NCBI GenBank assembly: GCA_000310025.1
Contig: FN648505.1
Coordinates: 75,549-139,548 of the forward strand
Reading direction: 5' to 3'
DNA: 64,000 bases
Source of the DNA: Ectocarpus siliculosus
Taxonomy: Eukaryota > Sar > Phaeophyceae > Ectocarpales > Ectocarpaceae
This document shows positions 18,161 through 27,466 of the stretch, piece after piece. Each line of letters begins with the position of its first letter. Position 1 is the stretch's first letter. The position numbers and the translations under genes were made by a program. The notes beneath the pieces are model-generated. The model was not told the DNA's origin and did not search any database. It worked only from the letters and a program-made list of their open reading frames with translations.

Positions 18161-21100
18161 TCAGTTACCAGCATTATACGTTCCAGGAGTGCGGGCATTT
18201 GGGTTGGAGTCTACGGGGAGTCGGCTGTTGATTCTTAACGCCGGCTGCGCGTGTGTGGCAGACGCTGGAGCAGTACCTGCATGAGGCTGGTATGCTACCA
18301 ATGTGTGCTGTTGGGCTGGTGCACTAGATTGCAGCAGGCCCTGTGGTGGCGGTTGATGCCACGTCTGAGTGTATTGTTGCGGGTTTGGAGCGTTACCAGC
18401 GTATTGAACTCTATGAGCTGGTCTGTGGGAACGGCGCCGGTTTTGTTGGCCATTCGAGTTGCGTGAGCCGTGTGTTGTGGCAGTCGCAGGCTTAGTCCTC
18501 CAGGACCGCAAGCGCTCTTGCCACAGGCGAAACATGTCATCACCATCAGTCAGTGCACCTAAATCTGGGTTCAGGACACCACTAGCATTGGTGAAAGGCT
18601 GTTCACAGTGTTTGATGGAGTGGCCAGACCCGTGACAGTTTAAACAACGGCCAGCATTCGCGCTGAACGCTTGTGCTCGGTCAGCTCTAGTCCTAAGGAG
18701 TGGTGTCCAAAGGGGGGGGAGTTGACGTTTGAAACCACTGGAAACAACAGCATGCACTGTCTCCCAATGATCATCGGTGGCCAGCGGCCAAGCATCGTAG
18801 CTAACACAAAACACATCATGAATTGGCTCTGCCTTAACACGCATGACCGATTTGCCACGTGCTCCCTGGGAGCTCCAAGGCTGCTGCGATTGCGTCGTCG
18901 AACGTCCTTGAGAACGACTACCGCCTTGCGAATGCAACGATAATCCACTAAGCGAGAGCGCAGCATATTGCTCGCCATTCTCTGCCTTAACCTTAGAGGT
19001 CGTGAACTCATTCAGCACTCGCCACATCTCATCCAGACTACTGTAGGGTTCTGCCGCGGTACGCTTTGCACCCGGAAAACAGTCAGACATCATCACAGAA
19101 AACTGGTCGTTGATCTTATTCCTTGTGATCCCGACAATCCAAGTCTCGTTAGGGCTAAAAAGACTGGAATAGTGCGTGATGTTGTTCACGGCAGTACGAT
19201 ACTGTCGCAAAAATTCTCCAAACGTAGTTCCGTTGGGAACACCGAACGCATTCAGCGTTGTCAAGGCGTCTCCACGGTCTTCATGCTTGAAGTGGGACGC
19301 GATCAGACGAAGAAGGTGCTTGAAAGCTTCTCCTCCGTTCATACCGTCGTCCATACGCTGCTTCACCTGCACAAACATACCATTGATAGAGCTGATAAGG
19401 TCACCAGTGGTTTGCTTGTTTGGGGATACGGCGCTAATGATGGCTTTCTTCAGCGGGTTTTCCCACCCGCGAACCCACGTATCGGATTTGTCAAAATCGA
19501 TGAAAGGGTCAGCCTGTTGCAAGACATCTAAGGCTGCAGCCTTGATAGAATCTAACAACTGCGGCACTGCCTGTTTCAGGTTTGCCGGCCAAGGGATCGA
19601 TGGTTGTATACGAATATCCCTAAACTTCGTCTTGATGTACTTCGCACTGATCTCTCTGATTCGTGCAGCTTCTGCAAGCGCGTCAGCCTTGTCTATCTCT
19701 ACTTGGCGAGCACGAGCAGTCGTTGACGACAACGGTTGGGCGTTATGGCCTACGAATGCACTGTTGCGTGACATCAATGAGTGGTCGCTGGCTGCGACAT
19801 CACCCAACAACGGTACTTGCCTGTCATCTCGCGGGGCTGTCAGGGGTTGGTCCAGACGCTCTTCCAGTGGAAGATCGGTGGTCAGGTGCGGTTGGTTTGC
19901 GTCAAAGATCTCCTCCGGGGAGTGATCCTCGTAGGCTGGTGCCTCCGAGCCGTCGCTGCTTCGGTGCCCGCGGCGGTGTCCGCGGCGGCGTGGGCTACAG
20001 CTCCTGCTATGACTCCGGCTACGACGGCGGCCACGACTCGTGTCCTCCTTGCTGACGCTTTTAGTCGCCGAAGGCTTGCGTTCCACAGCGACCTCCTCTC
20101 GGCGGCCGTTGGACCCAGAGCGCTTCTTGCCACGTTTGCCTCGATTCGATCTTTTGGAGCTGCTGGCGGCCACGGAAGCCGACGCGTCACTTTCGCTAGC
20201 TGCGGAAGAGCGCGACCCTCGCGAACCGCGTTGACGGTGACCGTTATGGTTACCACGTCCACGGTTGCTGGAAGAACCTCGACCACTACCACGACCACGG
20301 CTGCCACGGCTGTGGGAGCTGCTGCTGTCGGTAGCGCGCTCCTTCTTCACCTTGCGGTGAGTGACGACACGGAAATCGCCCGTCTGCTTGGCGAATGCTG
20401 CAGAGGCGCCAAACGTCGTTGGCAGAATCGAAGGGGGAAGGTACCAGTTGACCTCCGCCGGGCGGTAGCCACCTGTAAGGTTAGCGTAACCTCCTCTGAG
20501 CCCGTGCAGCAGACGCGTTACCGATTCGACTAACGGGGCGTCTACCGTAGGGGCATGAGCGACGTGATGCATGAATTCACGGAGAGTGACCGTAGGTCTC
20601 TCCGAGGTTTCTAACATCGTCGTCAGCACTGTAGCCGCCTTGGTGACTTGTATCCTGCATGCTTCCGTGAAGGCCTGCTGGTGTACGTGCGCGAAGTTAG
20701 ACACCGGAATGTCAAGGAACAATTCATCCCCCGTTCGGAGGCTGAGATCCGGCGGTCCTTGCGCCATTTGGCTGTATGACGGTTGGGCCGGGGGCGGTAC
20801 CACATAACCACCTCTAGCGATGGACAGTGGTGGTTTCAGCAACAGCCCTTGCTGCTGGTATGGCAGACCGTACCCCGCAGGGCCGGCGTGCTGGGGCTCG
20901 GAACCAAGCTTATTCGAGCCGGTGAGCGCCATGTGCTGCGAACCAAATCCTGAAGGACCGGTGAGCGGGTGCTCCGCACCAAACCCCTGTGGGTCGGTGG
21001 GAGAGTTTCGCGTCGAACCAAATCCCGTAGGATTGGTGAGCGAGGGGCTCTGCGAACCATACCCAGAAGGGTAAGTGCGAGCCTGCTTCCAACCATGCTC

Positions 21101-23116
21101 TTGCGAGCCGGTGAGCTGGTGGGGCGAAGCCTGAGCGGCTCCTCCCATACCGCTAAATTGTCGGGCGACGCTGGCCCGTGCGGCAGCAGCGGCGGTGGCC
21201 TGGTCGACGCACTCGGCCTGTCGCGCGCGTGTCTGCTCGCGCTGCTGTGTGAGCTGTCGGATTTGCTCATCCAACGTAGCACTTGCCTTGTTGGCAGCGC
21301 TCAAGGCCGCTTCAGCCTCTCTCGTTTGTGCAGCGACTTCCTCTTCCGCCAACGCTCGCGCTTTGGCATCCGCGTCACGCTTGGCCTCTTCGACATTGCG
21401 GAACATGATGTGCGTGTTGTCGAGCATGGACGCTTGCTCCTCGGCGTCCATTTTAGCCCACGCGGAAGGCTTCATCACACCCCTGAGGACTGCCGGCATC
21501 GGCTGCTCCTCTCGAGCAGTTGTGCCTCCCATATCGACGTCAGGCGTACCATCGGCAGCATCAGCTGCCTCAGGACCGCTCGCCACCAGCGGCTCGGCCA
21601 TATTGGTTACTCTCGATGCGGAACCTTTGGAGAGAGTACGAGGGAGGGTTGGGCCAGCAGGCGATATTGCGTTACCATGGGGAACAACTGGGTGTAGTCG
21701 TTTTGCGGTAATTTCCTTGGCAGGCACGGGAAGCCTTGGAGCGGCCGTTGACCGTGCTAGATCGAGAGCGTCAGATGGTGGTTTACCAGCTAGACGCCGT
21801 GACCGTCTAACAACAGGCATACTCGTAGTTTGCACGCGTGTGGGTGCAAATGGGAGAGGGGGGGCTGCTGTAGGGGTACGATCTTCGTCTACGGCGGGTA
21901 AAGATACACTAGATACAGGTTCTACGTCTCTGCCTGCAATTGCATCGGTACTAACAGGGGCAGAAGCGTGGTTCCCAGTCGGAACATATTCGCTGTCTGT
22001 GTATTCACGTGATTGTGGACGCGGGTACACAAGTGCCGCGTCGCGTGCACCATGCGCGGCACCAGGCGGGGCAGGGTTGCTGGAAGCAAATGCGCCGCTG
22101 GTGGCTTGCGGTGTCTCACCATCAGCGGATCTCAGGGTATCCGACTGCTGTGAGGTCGCAGTGGTTCTCAAACTCTGACAGCGAGAACCGTCTCCATCCA
22201 TCTCCGAAACATTTGTGGTGTTCTCGGAATGCGATAAAGAAGGGGTGTCGGCATGCAGCCGAGAGAACGTTTTGATAGTTTCTCGGGGGCTTGCGACAGC
22301 GAGACCAGGGGCAGAATCGCTCGAGGCGACCGCTCCGCTGGTGCGTTCTGACGTGCGTTCGACGGAGCCACTAACTCCTATCGAGTGCGTGTGTGAGGCA
22401 TCGATCAAACTTGTAGAGTGAGAGCCAACACTATCCACATTCGGCACATATCCGCGCTCGGAATGGGATGCAGCCGGGCTGGCGTCGGAATAATTCAAAC
22501 TCTGAGGTTCAAACATGCCGACAGCGACAGCTGGGCTACCAGGGGCAGGAGTACTAGACTCGACCGCGCCACTGGGGGCGTCCGACACGCGCACAATGGA
22601 GCTGTGAGCTTCATTCGTGTGCGTGCGTGAGGCTTCAATCAAACTCGGAGAGCGAGAGCCTTCACCATCCAATTTCGGCACATTGCTGTGTTCGGAATTG
22701 GATGCGGGGTGTGAGTGTGCGCGTTGAACCACCGAGCGCATCTGCATTTCTGCAGGTGTCTCAAGGCGGTGTGCCACATCTGATGACCAGCGGCGAGCTG
22801 AATCACGAGAGGGCACAGACCTGGAGCGCGGCGCGCGACCAAGGCCTTCAGTGTGCGATCGTGCAACATCATCTTCCTGAGAGTCTACGTCTGCTAACGT
22901 GCGTTCGAACTGCGATCGCGATCGTGGCTGCTGCTGCTGCTGCTGAAAAGTCCGACCGCGAACATGCAAGAAGGCATTCGGCGAATCCTTATCAACACGG
23001 AGCGAGCTACGCGAAGCATGCGAATCATCATCATCAGGAGTGTTGTGCGGCGACAAAGGGAACGGGGTCGAAGCAGCAGAGTCGCTGCTACCTCGCGGCT
23101 CATCAGGAGCCGACAT
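18161..23116 (-). CDS. gag: Very large Gag polyprotein
   Basis: 1651 codons from ATG 23116, 121 bp inside the 5' LTR; far longer than usual Ty3/Gypsy Gag (roughly 300-500). Residues ~139-315 hold three imperfect 78-residue Ser/His-rich repeats. ~563-640 is an Ala/Glu/Arg coiled-coil-like segment. ~660-740 has Gly-Phe/Tyr-Gly repeats. ~930-1060 is rich in RG, then SR dipeptides (RRRSRSHSRSCSPRRR), typical of RNA binding. ~1140-1395 is helical and capsid-like (WENPLKKAI, FKHLLRLIASHF, FGEFLRQYRTAV). A CCHC zinc knuckle (C-X2-C-X4-H-X4-C) is at 1491-1504, followed by a Gln/Pro-rich tail. It should package element RNA into particles. The function of the N-terminal ~900 residues is unknown. Confidence 0.85.
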   Translation of the reverse strand: MSAPDEPRGSSDSAASTPFPLSPHNTPDDDDSHASRSSLRVDKDSPNAFLHVRGRTFQQQQQQPRSRSQFERTLADVDSQEDDVARSHTEGLGRAPRSRSVPSRDSARRWSSDVAHRLETPAEMQMRSVVQRAHSHPASNSEHSNVPKLDGEGSRSPSLIEASRTHTNEAHSSIVRVSDAPSGAVESSTPAPGSPAVAVGMFEPQSLNYSDASPAASHSERGYVPNVDSVGSHSTSLIDASHTHSIGVSGSVERTSERTSGAVASSDSAPGLAVASPRETIKTFSRLHADTPSLSHSENTTNVSEMDGDGSRCQSLRTTATSQQSDTLRSADGETPQATSGAFASSNPAPPGAAHGARDAALVYPRPQSREYTDSEYVPTGNHASAPVSTDAIAGRDVEPVSSVSLPAVDEDRTPTAAPPLPFAPTRVQTTSMPVVRRSRRLAGKPPSDALDLARSTAAPRLPVPAKEITAKRLHPVVPHGNAISPAGPTLPRTLSKGSASRVTNMAEPLVASGPEAADAADGTPDVDMGGTTAREEQPMPAVLRGVMKPSAWAKMDAEEQASMLDNTHIMFRNVEEAKRDADAKARALAEEEVAAQTREAEAALSAANKASATLDEQIRQLTQQREQTRARQAECVDQATAAAAARASVARQFSGMGGAAQASPHQLTGSQEHGWKQARTYPSGYGSQSPSLTNPTGFGSTRNSPTDPQGFGAEHPLTGPSGFGSQHMALTGSNKLGSEPQHAGPAGYGLPYQQQGLLLKPPLSIARGGYVVPPPAQPSYSQMAQGPPDLSLRTGDELFLDIPVSNFAHVHQQAFTEACRIQVTKAATVLTTMLETSERPTVTLREFMHHVAHAPTVDAPLVESVTRLLHGLRGGYANLTGGYRPAEVNWYLPPSILPTTFGASAAFAKQTGDFRVVTHRKVKKERATDSSSSHSRGSRGRGSGRGSSSNRGRGNHNGHRQRGSRGSRSSAASESDASASVAASSSKRSNRGKRGKKRSGSNGRREEVAVERKPSATKSVSKEDTSRGRRRSRSHSRSCSPRRRGHRRGHRSSDGSEAPAYEDHSPEEIFDANQPHLTTDLPLEERLDQPLTAPRDDRQVPLLGDVAASDHSLMSRNSAFVGHNAQPLSSTTARARQVEIDKADALAEAARIREISAKYIKTKFRDIRIQPSIPWPANLKQAVPQLLDSIKAAALDVLQQADPFIDFDKSDTWVRGWENPLKKAIISAVSPNKQTTGDLISSINGMFVQVKQRMDDGMNGGEAFKHLLRLIASHFKHEDRGDALTTLNAFGVPNGTTFGEFLRQYRTAVNNITHYSSLFSPNETWIVGITRNKINDQFSVMMSDCFPGAKRTAAEPYSSLDEMWRVLNEFTTSKVKAENGEQYAALSLSGLSLHSQGGSRSQGRSTTQSQQPWSSQGARGKSVMRVKAEPIHDVFCVSYDAWPLATDDHWETVHAVVSSGFKRQLPPLWTPLLRTRADRAQAFSANAGRCLNCHGSGHSIKHCEQPFTNASGVLNPDLGALTDGDDMFRLWQERLRSWRTKPATATTHGSRNSNGQQNRRRSHRPAHRVQYAGNAPNPQQYTQTWHQPPPQGLLQSSAPAQQHTLVAYQPHAGTAPASATHAQPALRINSRLPVDSNPNARTPGTYNAGN

Positions 23117-23224
23117 GCTGAAGCAGGGCCAAGGCTGTTGCCCTGCCGCTATTCAGCAGACGACTGCAAAAAAGCGAAAAAATCAAAATCAATTGAACGC
23201 AAGAATCAAGCAACACGACCAAAA

Positions 23225-23236
23225 CCAACAACGCCA
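23225..23236 (-). other. Primer-binding-site candidate
   Basis: One base inside the 5' LTR, the coding strand reads TGGCGTTGTTGG. TGG at this position fits pairing with a tRNA 3' CCA end (tRNA 3' end would be ...CAACGCCA). The tRNA identity cannot be told from this window. Confidence 0.5.
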
Positions 23237-23237
23237 G

Positions 23238-23546
23238 TGTAATGGTTTTTGACCCCTTCCTTCAGAATCAATCACCTTTGAGCTGTGTGGAACTCTCTTG
23301 TCCGACCACAGTAGCAGGTTGTTGTTGCTTTCCGTTGTTCTCTTTCTCTTGATTAACGCTTTCCAAGCCAACTCACAATATCCCACGCACACACGATCAT
23401 AGATCGCCTGTACGCACACACTGAACAGAAGGGCACATGTCTCGGCATAAAGCCCTGATCTAGCATGACGTCACGTCTTAGCATCCGACGGCGCCAAATA
23501 ACCATGATCAACCACGATCACATGTCTACCTCCAAATACCATAACA
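23238..23546 (-). repeat. 5' LTR of the Gypsy element
   Basis: 309 bp, appears identical to 8786-9094, with TG/CA ends and a copy of the TGACGTCA dyad at 23466-23473. It is followed at 23547 by the second GTAC of the target duplication. It should carry the promoter for the minus-strand transcript. Confidence 0.93.
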
Positions 23547-24154
23547 GTACCTTGTCTGTTTCGCCATGGGAATGGCTGGTTGAACAGCGAAAGAGGGTCC
23601 TGCGTGCTTTGCGCCACAACCTTTCTTTTTTTGCGTTTGTGATTTTCTTCCTGAGTTACCGTTGTACACAACATGCGGCTGCTGCTGTACACATACATGC
23701 GGTTGCTGCAGTATCTCGGTAGAGAGAGATCGGAACGGTTTTGATGTGAAGACAACAATAATATGCCCGGAATGTGCTGCAAATGTCGCAAAGTTATTGT
23801 CTCTGTCGTTTTGGGCTGCACCCGTTGCTCGCGTCCGCTCGTTATCCATGAAGAGCAACGGCAGCACAGCTGAAGAGACAGATAACAACAGACGGTCCGC
23901 CTTAGTAATTTTTTGTTGTTGCTGCGCTGCATGCATGGGTGGTATGCATCGTTAAGCGCGTTGTTCTGGCTTACCTTGAGTCTGCTGCGTACTCGTAATT
24001 TGATCGATGAGGTAGGCAGGACAATCGTATTGATTGACGTAGTGAGGTATGATGACCAACAGTCAGTCTGCTCGTTCGTGCAGCGGTGCGCATCTATCGC
24101 GGACGGCAAGCGTATTGAGATGATGGTTCGTCCGTGGTGCTACAATCATGTTCG
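23547..24154. repeat. Host repeat copy 2, part 2 of 3
   Basis: Joins part 1 across the Gypsy insertion; begins with the duplicated GTAC, then CTTGTCTGTTTCGCC as in copy 1 near 7411. It ends at the Ngaro element. Nothing in it looks coding. Confidence 0.75.
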
Positions 24155-24354
24155 TTTATTGTTTTCCTTTCGAATTGCCTTCATCATTATTTTTCCACGG
24201 CCGAAGGAAAGAGAGAGGTGCCAACTGCTTCTCTCTCTTTCCTCCGAGCGGCAACCACAAATTCTCTTTTTCTCGGTGCAGGGGCTAATCTTACTGCCCG
24301 CAGTAGTCTCAGATGACCAAGTCCCCAAAATGGTACCCTACCATTTTCTTCGCC
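24155..24354 (-). repeat. Terminal repeat B2
   Basis: 200 bp matching 24712-24911 with an offset of 557 and one visible mismatch. It forms the 3' end of the element on the coding strand. Confidence 0.9.
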
Positions 24355-24417
24355 CGTTAGCAACTGCAACGGTCCTTGCCTCCCCCCACCTTCGAAAGGA
24401 AAGGGGTGGGTGGGCGG

Positions 24418-24714
24418 GAAAGACCAAACTTGTTTGCCGCTCCTCCAGCTGGCAAACCACTCGAAGCCCTCACAGTGTCCACCTCGCTCCTTGTCTCTGC
24501 GTTGCTCTCTCTAGACTAGTCCTCGTAAGACTTTGTGTGAACACCTAGCTTCGATAGAGTGCCGAGGTGGTGGCTACTCCCCTGCTCCCGCTTGGGAGGG
24601 GACCCCGTATTTCCGTAGCAATTTATGCATACCCTAACAACGACGTTACAAATTCGACTACTTTCAATAAACCTTGATTTGTTTCCGTCTGCTCCTACAA
24701 CAAATCTCCCCTTT
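24418..24714 (-). repeat. Internal repeat A2
   Basis: 297 bp copy of A1 (32733-33029, offset 8315), no difference seen. It overlaps B1 by TTT (24712-24714), which re-creates the junction expected in a circular intermediate. Confidence 0.9.
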
Positions 24715-24911
24715 ATTGTTTTCCTTTCGAATTGCCTTCATCATTATTTTTCCACGGCCGAAGGAAAGAGAGAGGTGCCAACTGCTTCTCTCTCTTTCCT
24801 CCGAGCGGCAACCACAAATTCTCTTTTTCTCGGTGCAGGGGCTCATCTTACTGCCCGCAGTAGTCTCAGATGACCAAGTCCCCAAAATGGTACCCTACCA
24901 TTTTCTTCGCC
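24712..24911 (-). repeat. Internal repeat B1
   Basis: 200 bp copy of B2, directly downstream of the recombinase stop on the coding strand (the ORF ends at 24933). Confidence 0.9.
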
Positions 24912-24932
24912 AACCTCGAGGTCATCCTGCTA

Positions 24933-25961
24933 CTACTCGTTCGGTGATATTAGCCTCCTCTTATGCCTACCCCACACCGTGCCTTCTCCTGGCTGCCGCT
25001 CGACTCCCTTATCCTTGTCCCCAAGTATACGTGACACCATTCGCGAGTCTTCCGTGTTGTCTACTGTATACGGTTTGTACGCATCAGACTTCCACCTTCC
25101 TGCTCTCTGGATTACTCTTTCCGAAACATTGCCTCCAGCCGCCAAGGTGGAAGCCCCTCCAATTCGGAGCGAATGTAACGCAAAGTCTTTTGGATTTCGC
25201 CCTGACTTCTCGACAATCTCTCTCAACGCCCGAAGGGCTTGGTCATACTTCAGAACCTTCACTGCACGGCCGCTACGGTATGATGATAGCGGCGCATCAT
25301 CGGGTAACGTTGCATGACATGACAACAGCTCCAACATCAGCGCAACTGCTCCGCCGTCTGCTCTGTACCCCGATTGTGGGCCGTTAATCTCATCCCGCGT
25401 ACGAGCCCTGACCGACCCCGTCTGGTCCTGGTCACCCTTGTGTCCTCTAAAGTGCACCTCTATCTTATCCGCTTCTCGCCATCGGACATACTCCAACTGT
25501 TCCTCCCCAGAGAAAAACGCAACATCCCGTCTCGTGAGACAATGTACTGGATGCCCGACCCCGGAACTGTCAGCAAACATTTCGTCCGACCGAGTGATCA
25601 AGAAATAGCTTAAGCTCAAACATAACCACATCACGCGTCCTCCTATTCCCCAAGTGGGAATCATGCTCTCACCCCCTCGCAACATCCTCCAAGTGATCGG
25701 CAATCGAACTCGTTGACGTACCCCGGCGACCGCGTGGGACCTAGAAATGCCCCGAAGTGCACACTTCAGCAACGGCGACGACGTGACTATCTCTACATGT
25801 GCTTCCACCCTGTGGTGGTACTGCACCGCTGCCAACTTCCCCGATATAGTCCCGGCCTGGTTTCCTTCCGACTCGAAACACCACGCCGCAAAGTCAATCA
25901 AGGCCCACACCATCTCTGTGTGCGGTGACTCTGCGCTCAAGAACTTTTCGTAACCCATCAT
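24933..25961 (-). CDS. Tyrosine recombinase (integrase) of the Ngaro-like element
   Basis: 342 codons, uninterrupted. Catalytic set in order: R124 (in TRSDE), K175 (in RGHKGD), H263 and R266 (in HSLRIGG), W290 (in GRWKSD) and Y298. This is the complete R-K-HxxR-W-Y series of DIRS/Ngaro recombinases, with the usual ~32-residue spacing from the second Arg to the Tyr. The enzyme would insert a circular cDNA by strand exchange. Its ATG at 25961 overlaps the TGA of the RT-RNase H frame (ATGA), suggesting coupled reinitiation. No inactivating change is seen. Confidence 0.9.
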   Translation of the reverse strand: MMGYEKFLSAESPHTEMVWALIDFAAWCFESEGNQAGTISGKLAAVQYHHRVEAHVEIVTSSPLLKCALRGISRSHAVAGVRQRVRLPITWRMLRGGESMIPTWGIGGRVMWLCLSLSYFLITRSDEMFADSSGVGHPVHCLTRRDVAFFSGEEQLEYVRWREADKIEVHFRGHKGDQDQTGSVRARTRDEINGPQSGYRADGGAVALMLELLSCHATLPDDAPLSSYRSGRAVKVLKYDQALRALREIVEKSGRNPKDFALHSLRIGGASTLAAGGNVSERVIQRAGRWKSDAYKPYTVDNTEDSRMVSRILGDKDKGVERQPGEGTVWGRHKRRLISPNE

Positions 25962-27466
25962 CCTGCGAAAGACACACCAAGACCGGAAACCTGACGCGTA
26001 AATGCGTTGAGACGAATTCGCAACTGATCGTCCGATGAGCTTGAGGCCAAGACCGCGGAAGTAATGTCCGTGGCTTCTTGGCCCAAGAGTTGTTCCTGCC
26101 AGCGAATATCGGGCCGGTAGGCGTGCAAGTTAACAGCGATTTCATCACGCGTCCATCTCGAAATACCGTCAGCCAAAGTATTATGCACGCCTCGGATATG
26201 CTTGGCCCGAAACCGCCAACCGCTGCGCATCTCTAAGCACCCTAGCATACGCATAAGTGCTCCCGATCTAGGCTCTTGCGCCCCCCTGCATTTGTTGACC
26301 CAGTGTACAGCACTCATGTTATCTCCCCTCATCAAGATACTCTGCCCCGGGTACTCTGGCCGCGTCCCGGCGTGAACAGTCAACGCCCACGCCGTCAGCA
26401 CCATGCCTAGCAGCTCGAACACGTTCACCGACAAATCGTCCCTAGATTCCACGCGGGTGCGAAGGCGAACTCGAACGTCTTCTTCGTAATCTACCCGCCA
26501 CCATTGGCCCGTCTCCAAGCAATATCCTCCCATGCCATCCCCGCTCGCATCACTTACTAGAGTCAGGGAAGGCGGCTGCATAAAACAAGAGAACAGGGGA
26601 GCTCCCAATCTAGTGACACCATCGGCTCCCGTGGCCATCTCTACGACGAGTCGCCAAAAACCTAAATCATCGTGGAACTCCGGACCCAACTCCACGCGCC
26701 CATACCGTTTCGTGCGACGGTCAACAACCCCTGACGTGGTTGTGTCTTTCGCCGTGAGTGGCGCTAGCTTCAGCTGGTTCAGAATTCGGCACACGAAAAA
26801 CTTGCCAGGCCGGATTACCTCACACAAGTGTAACAGCTTGCCTAGCAAAGATCGTACATCCTTGACTGACGCCGACTGTCGGTCTGTTGGCCACTCTGCC
26901 AGGAGCTCTCGCAGCTGTGCTATTTTCGCTAGTGGAACCGAAATAGTCATGGCCACTGTGTCTATCATCCAGCCCAACATCTCCACGCGCGTATCCCATG
27001 GGGTGGTTTTCTCCTGAGCAAACAGCGGGGGCTCTCCGGAGTCACGGTTACCGAACAAACGAAAGCTGTCAGATGCGAACGATTGGGACGCTCGAATGCA
27101 TCGCCTTCCACCTAGGAAACTCTCCAACTCGACAAATAACGCGTCATCGACATATGTCCTCACCCAAAACTTGTCCCGGAGCCTCCCTCCGGAACCCGGG
27201 GGAAAAACGCACTCGGGAGGCAACTTGGCACGGACCTCGTGTTCTCTTGCCGGCACTACATGTACATGACTTGTGGCTTCGCGTCCCTCACGCGTGATTT
27301 CAGCACTCGAAAAAGACGTGTTGTTGTGTGCGTGTTCCACAGCTGCTGCACATACACCCCACAACGATGGCGAACTAGTCCACCCAAATTGCAGGCATCG
27401 ATCTATTATTACAGAGTTCTCGAACATATAACTGAAAACCGGTGACTTTTTCACCTCCACCGGCAC
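25958..27466 (-). CDS. Reverse transcriptase (palm, YVDD) and RNase H
   Basis: 502 codons. The frame opens inside the RT palm just after motif A; its first codon is GTG and is not a real start. LQFGWTSSP (26-34) is motif B-like and YVDD is at 105-108 (motif C). RNase H occupies ~300-440 with D306 (VSDASGDG), E351, D382 (RGDNMSAV) and D433 (LADGISRW), so the four acidic residues are present. The N-terminal RT half lies in the overlapping frame 27451-28194. The final stop overlaps the recombinase ATG. It makes cDNA from the element RNA. Confidence 0.88.
   Translation of the reverse strand: MPVEVKKSPVFSYMFENSVIIDRCLQFGWTSSPSLWGVCAAAVEHAHNNTSFSSAEITREGREATSHVHVVPAREHEVRAKLPPECVFPPGSGGRLRDKFWVRTYVDDALFVELESFLGGRRCIRASQSFASDSFRLFGNRDSGEPPLFAQEKTTPWDTRVEMLGWMIDTVAMTISVPLAKIAQLRELLAEWPTDRQSASVKDVRSLLGKLLHLCEVIRPGKFFVCRILNQLKLAPLTAKDTTTSGVVDRRTKRYGRVELGPEFHDDLGFWRLVVEMATGADGVTRLGAPLFSCFMQPPSLTLVSDASGDGMGGYCLETGQWWRVDYEEDVRVRLRTRVESRDDLSVNVFELLGMVLTAWALTVHAGTRPEYPGQSILMRGDNMSAVHWVNKCRGAQEPRSGALMRMLGCLEMRSGWRFRAKHIRGVHNTLADGISRWTRDEIAVNLHAYRPDIRWQEQLLGQEATDITSAVLASSSSDDQLRIRLNAFTRQVSGLGVSFAG

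Larger units (their letters stand above)
8786..23546 (-). mobile_element. Full-length Ty3/Gypsy LTR retrotransposon carrying a NADAR domain
   Basis: Element of 14,761 bp coded on the minus strand. It is bounded by 309 bp direct LTRs (8786-9094 and 23238-23546) and flanked by a 4 bp duplication GTAC (8782-8785 and 23547-23550). Order in its own direction: LTR, primer-binding-site candidate, Gag (23116-18161), in-frame UGA and an extension ORF, NADAR ORF, protease-RT-RNase H, linker, integrase, integrase C-terminus with chromodomain-like and SH3-like modules, a hairpin array, LTR. RT and RNase H before integrase is the Ty3/Gypsy order. The two LTRs show no difference by eye, so the insertion should be recent, yet the coding part is split over six or seven frames. 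Copy 1 of the surrounding repeat gives an approximate empty site near 7400-7410. Confidence 0.92.
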
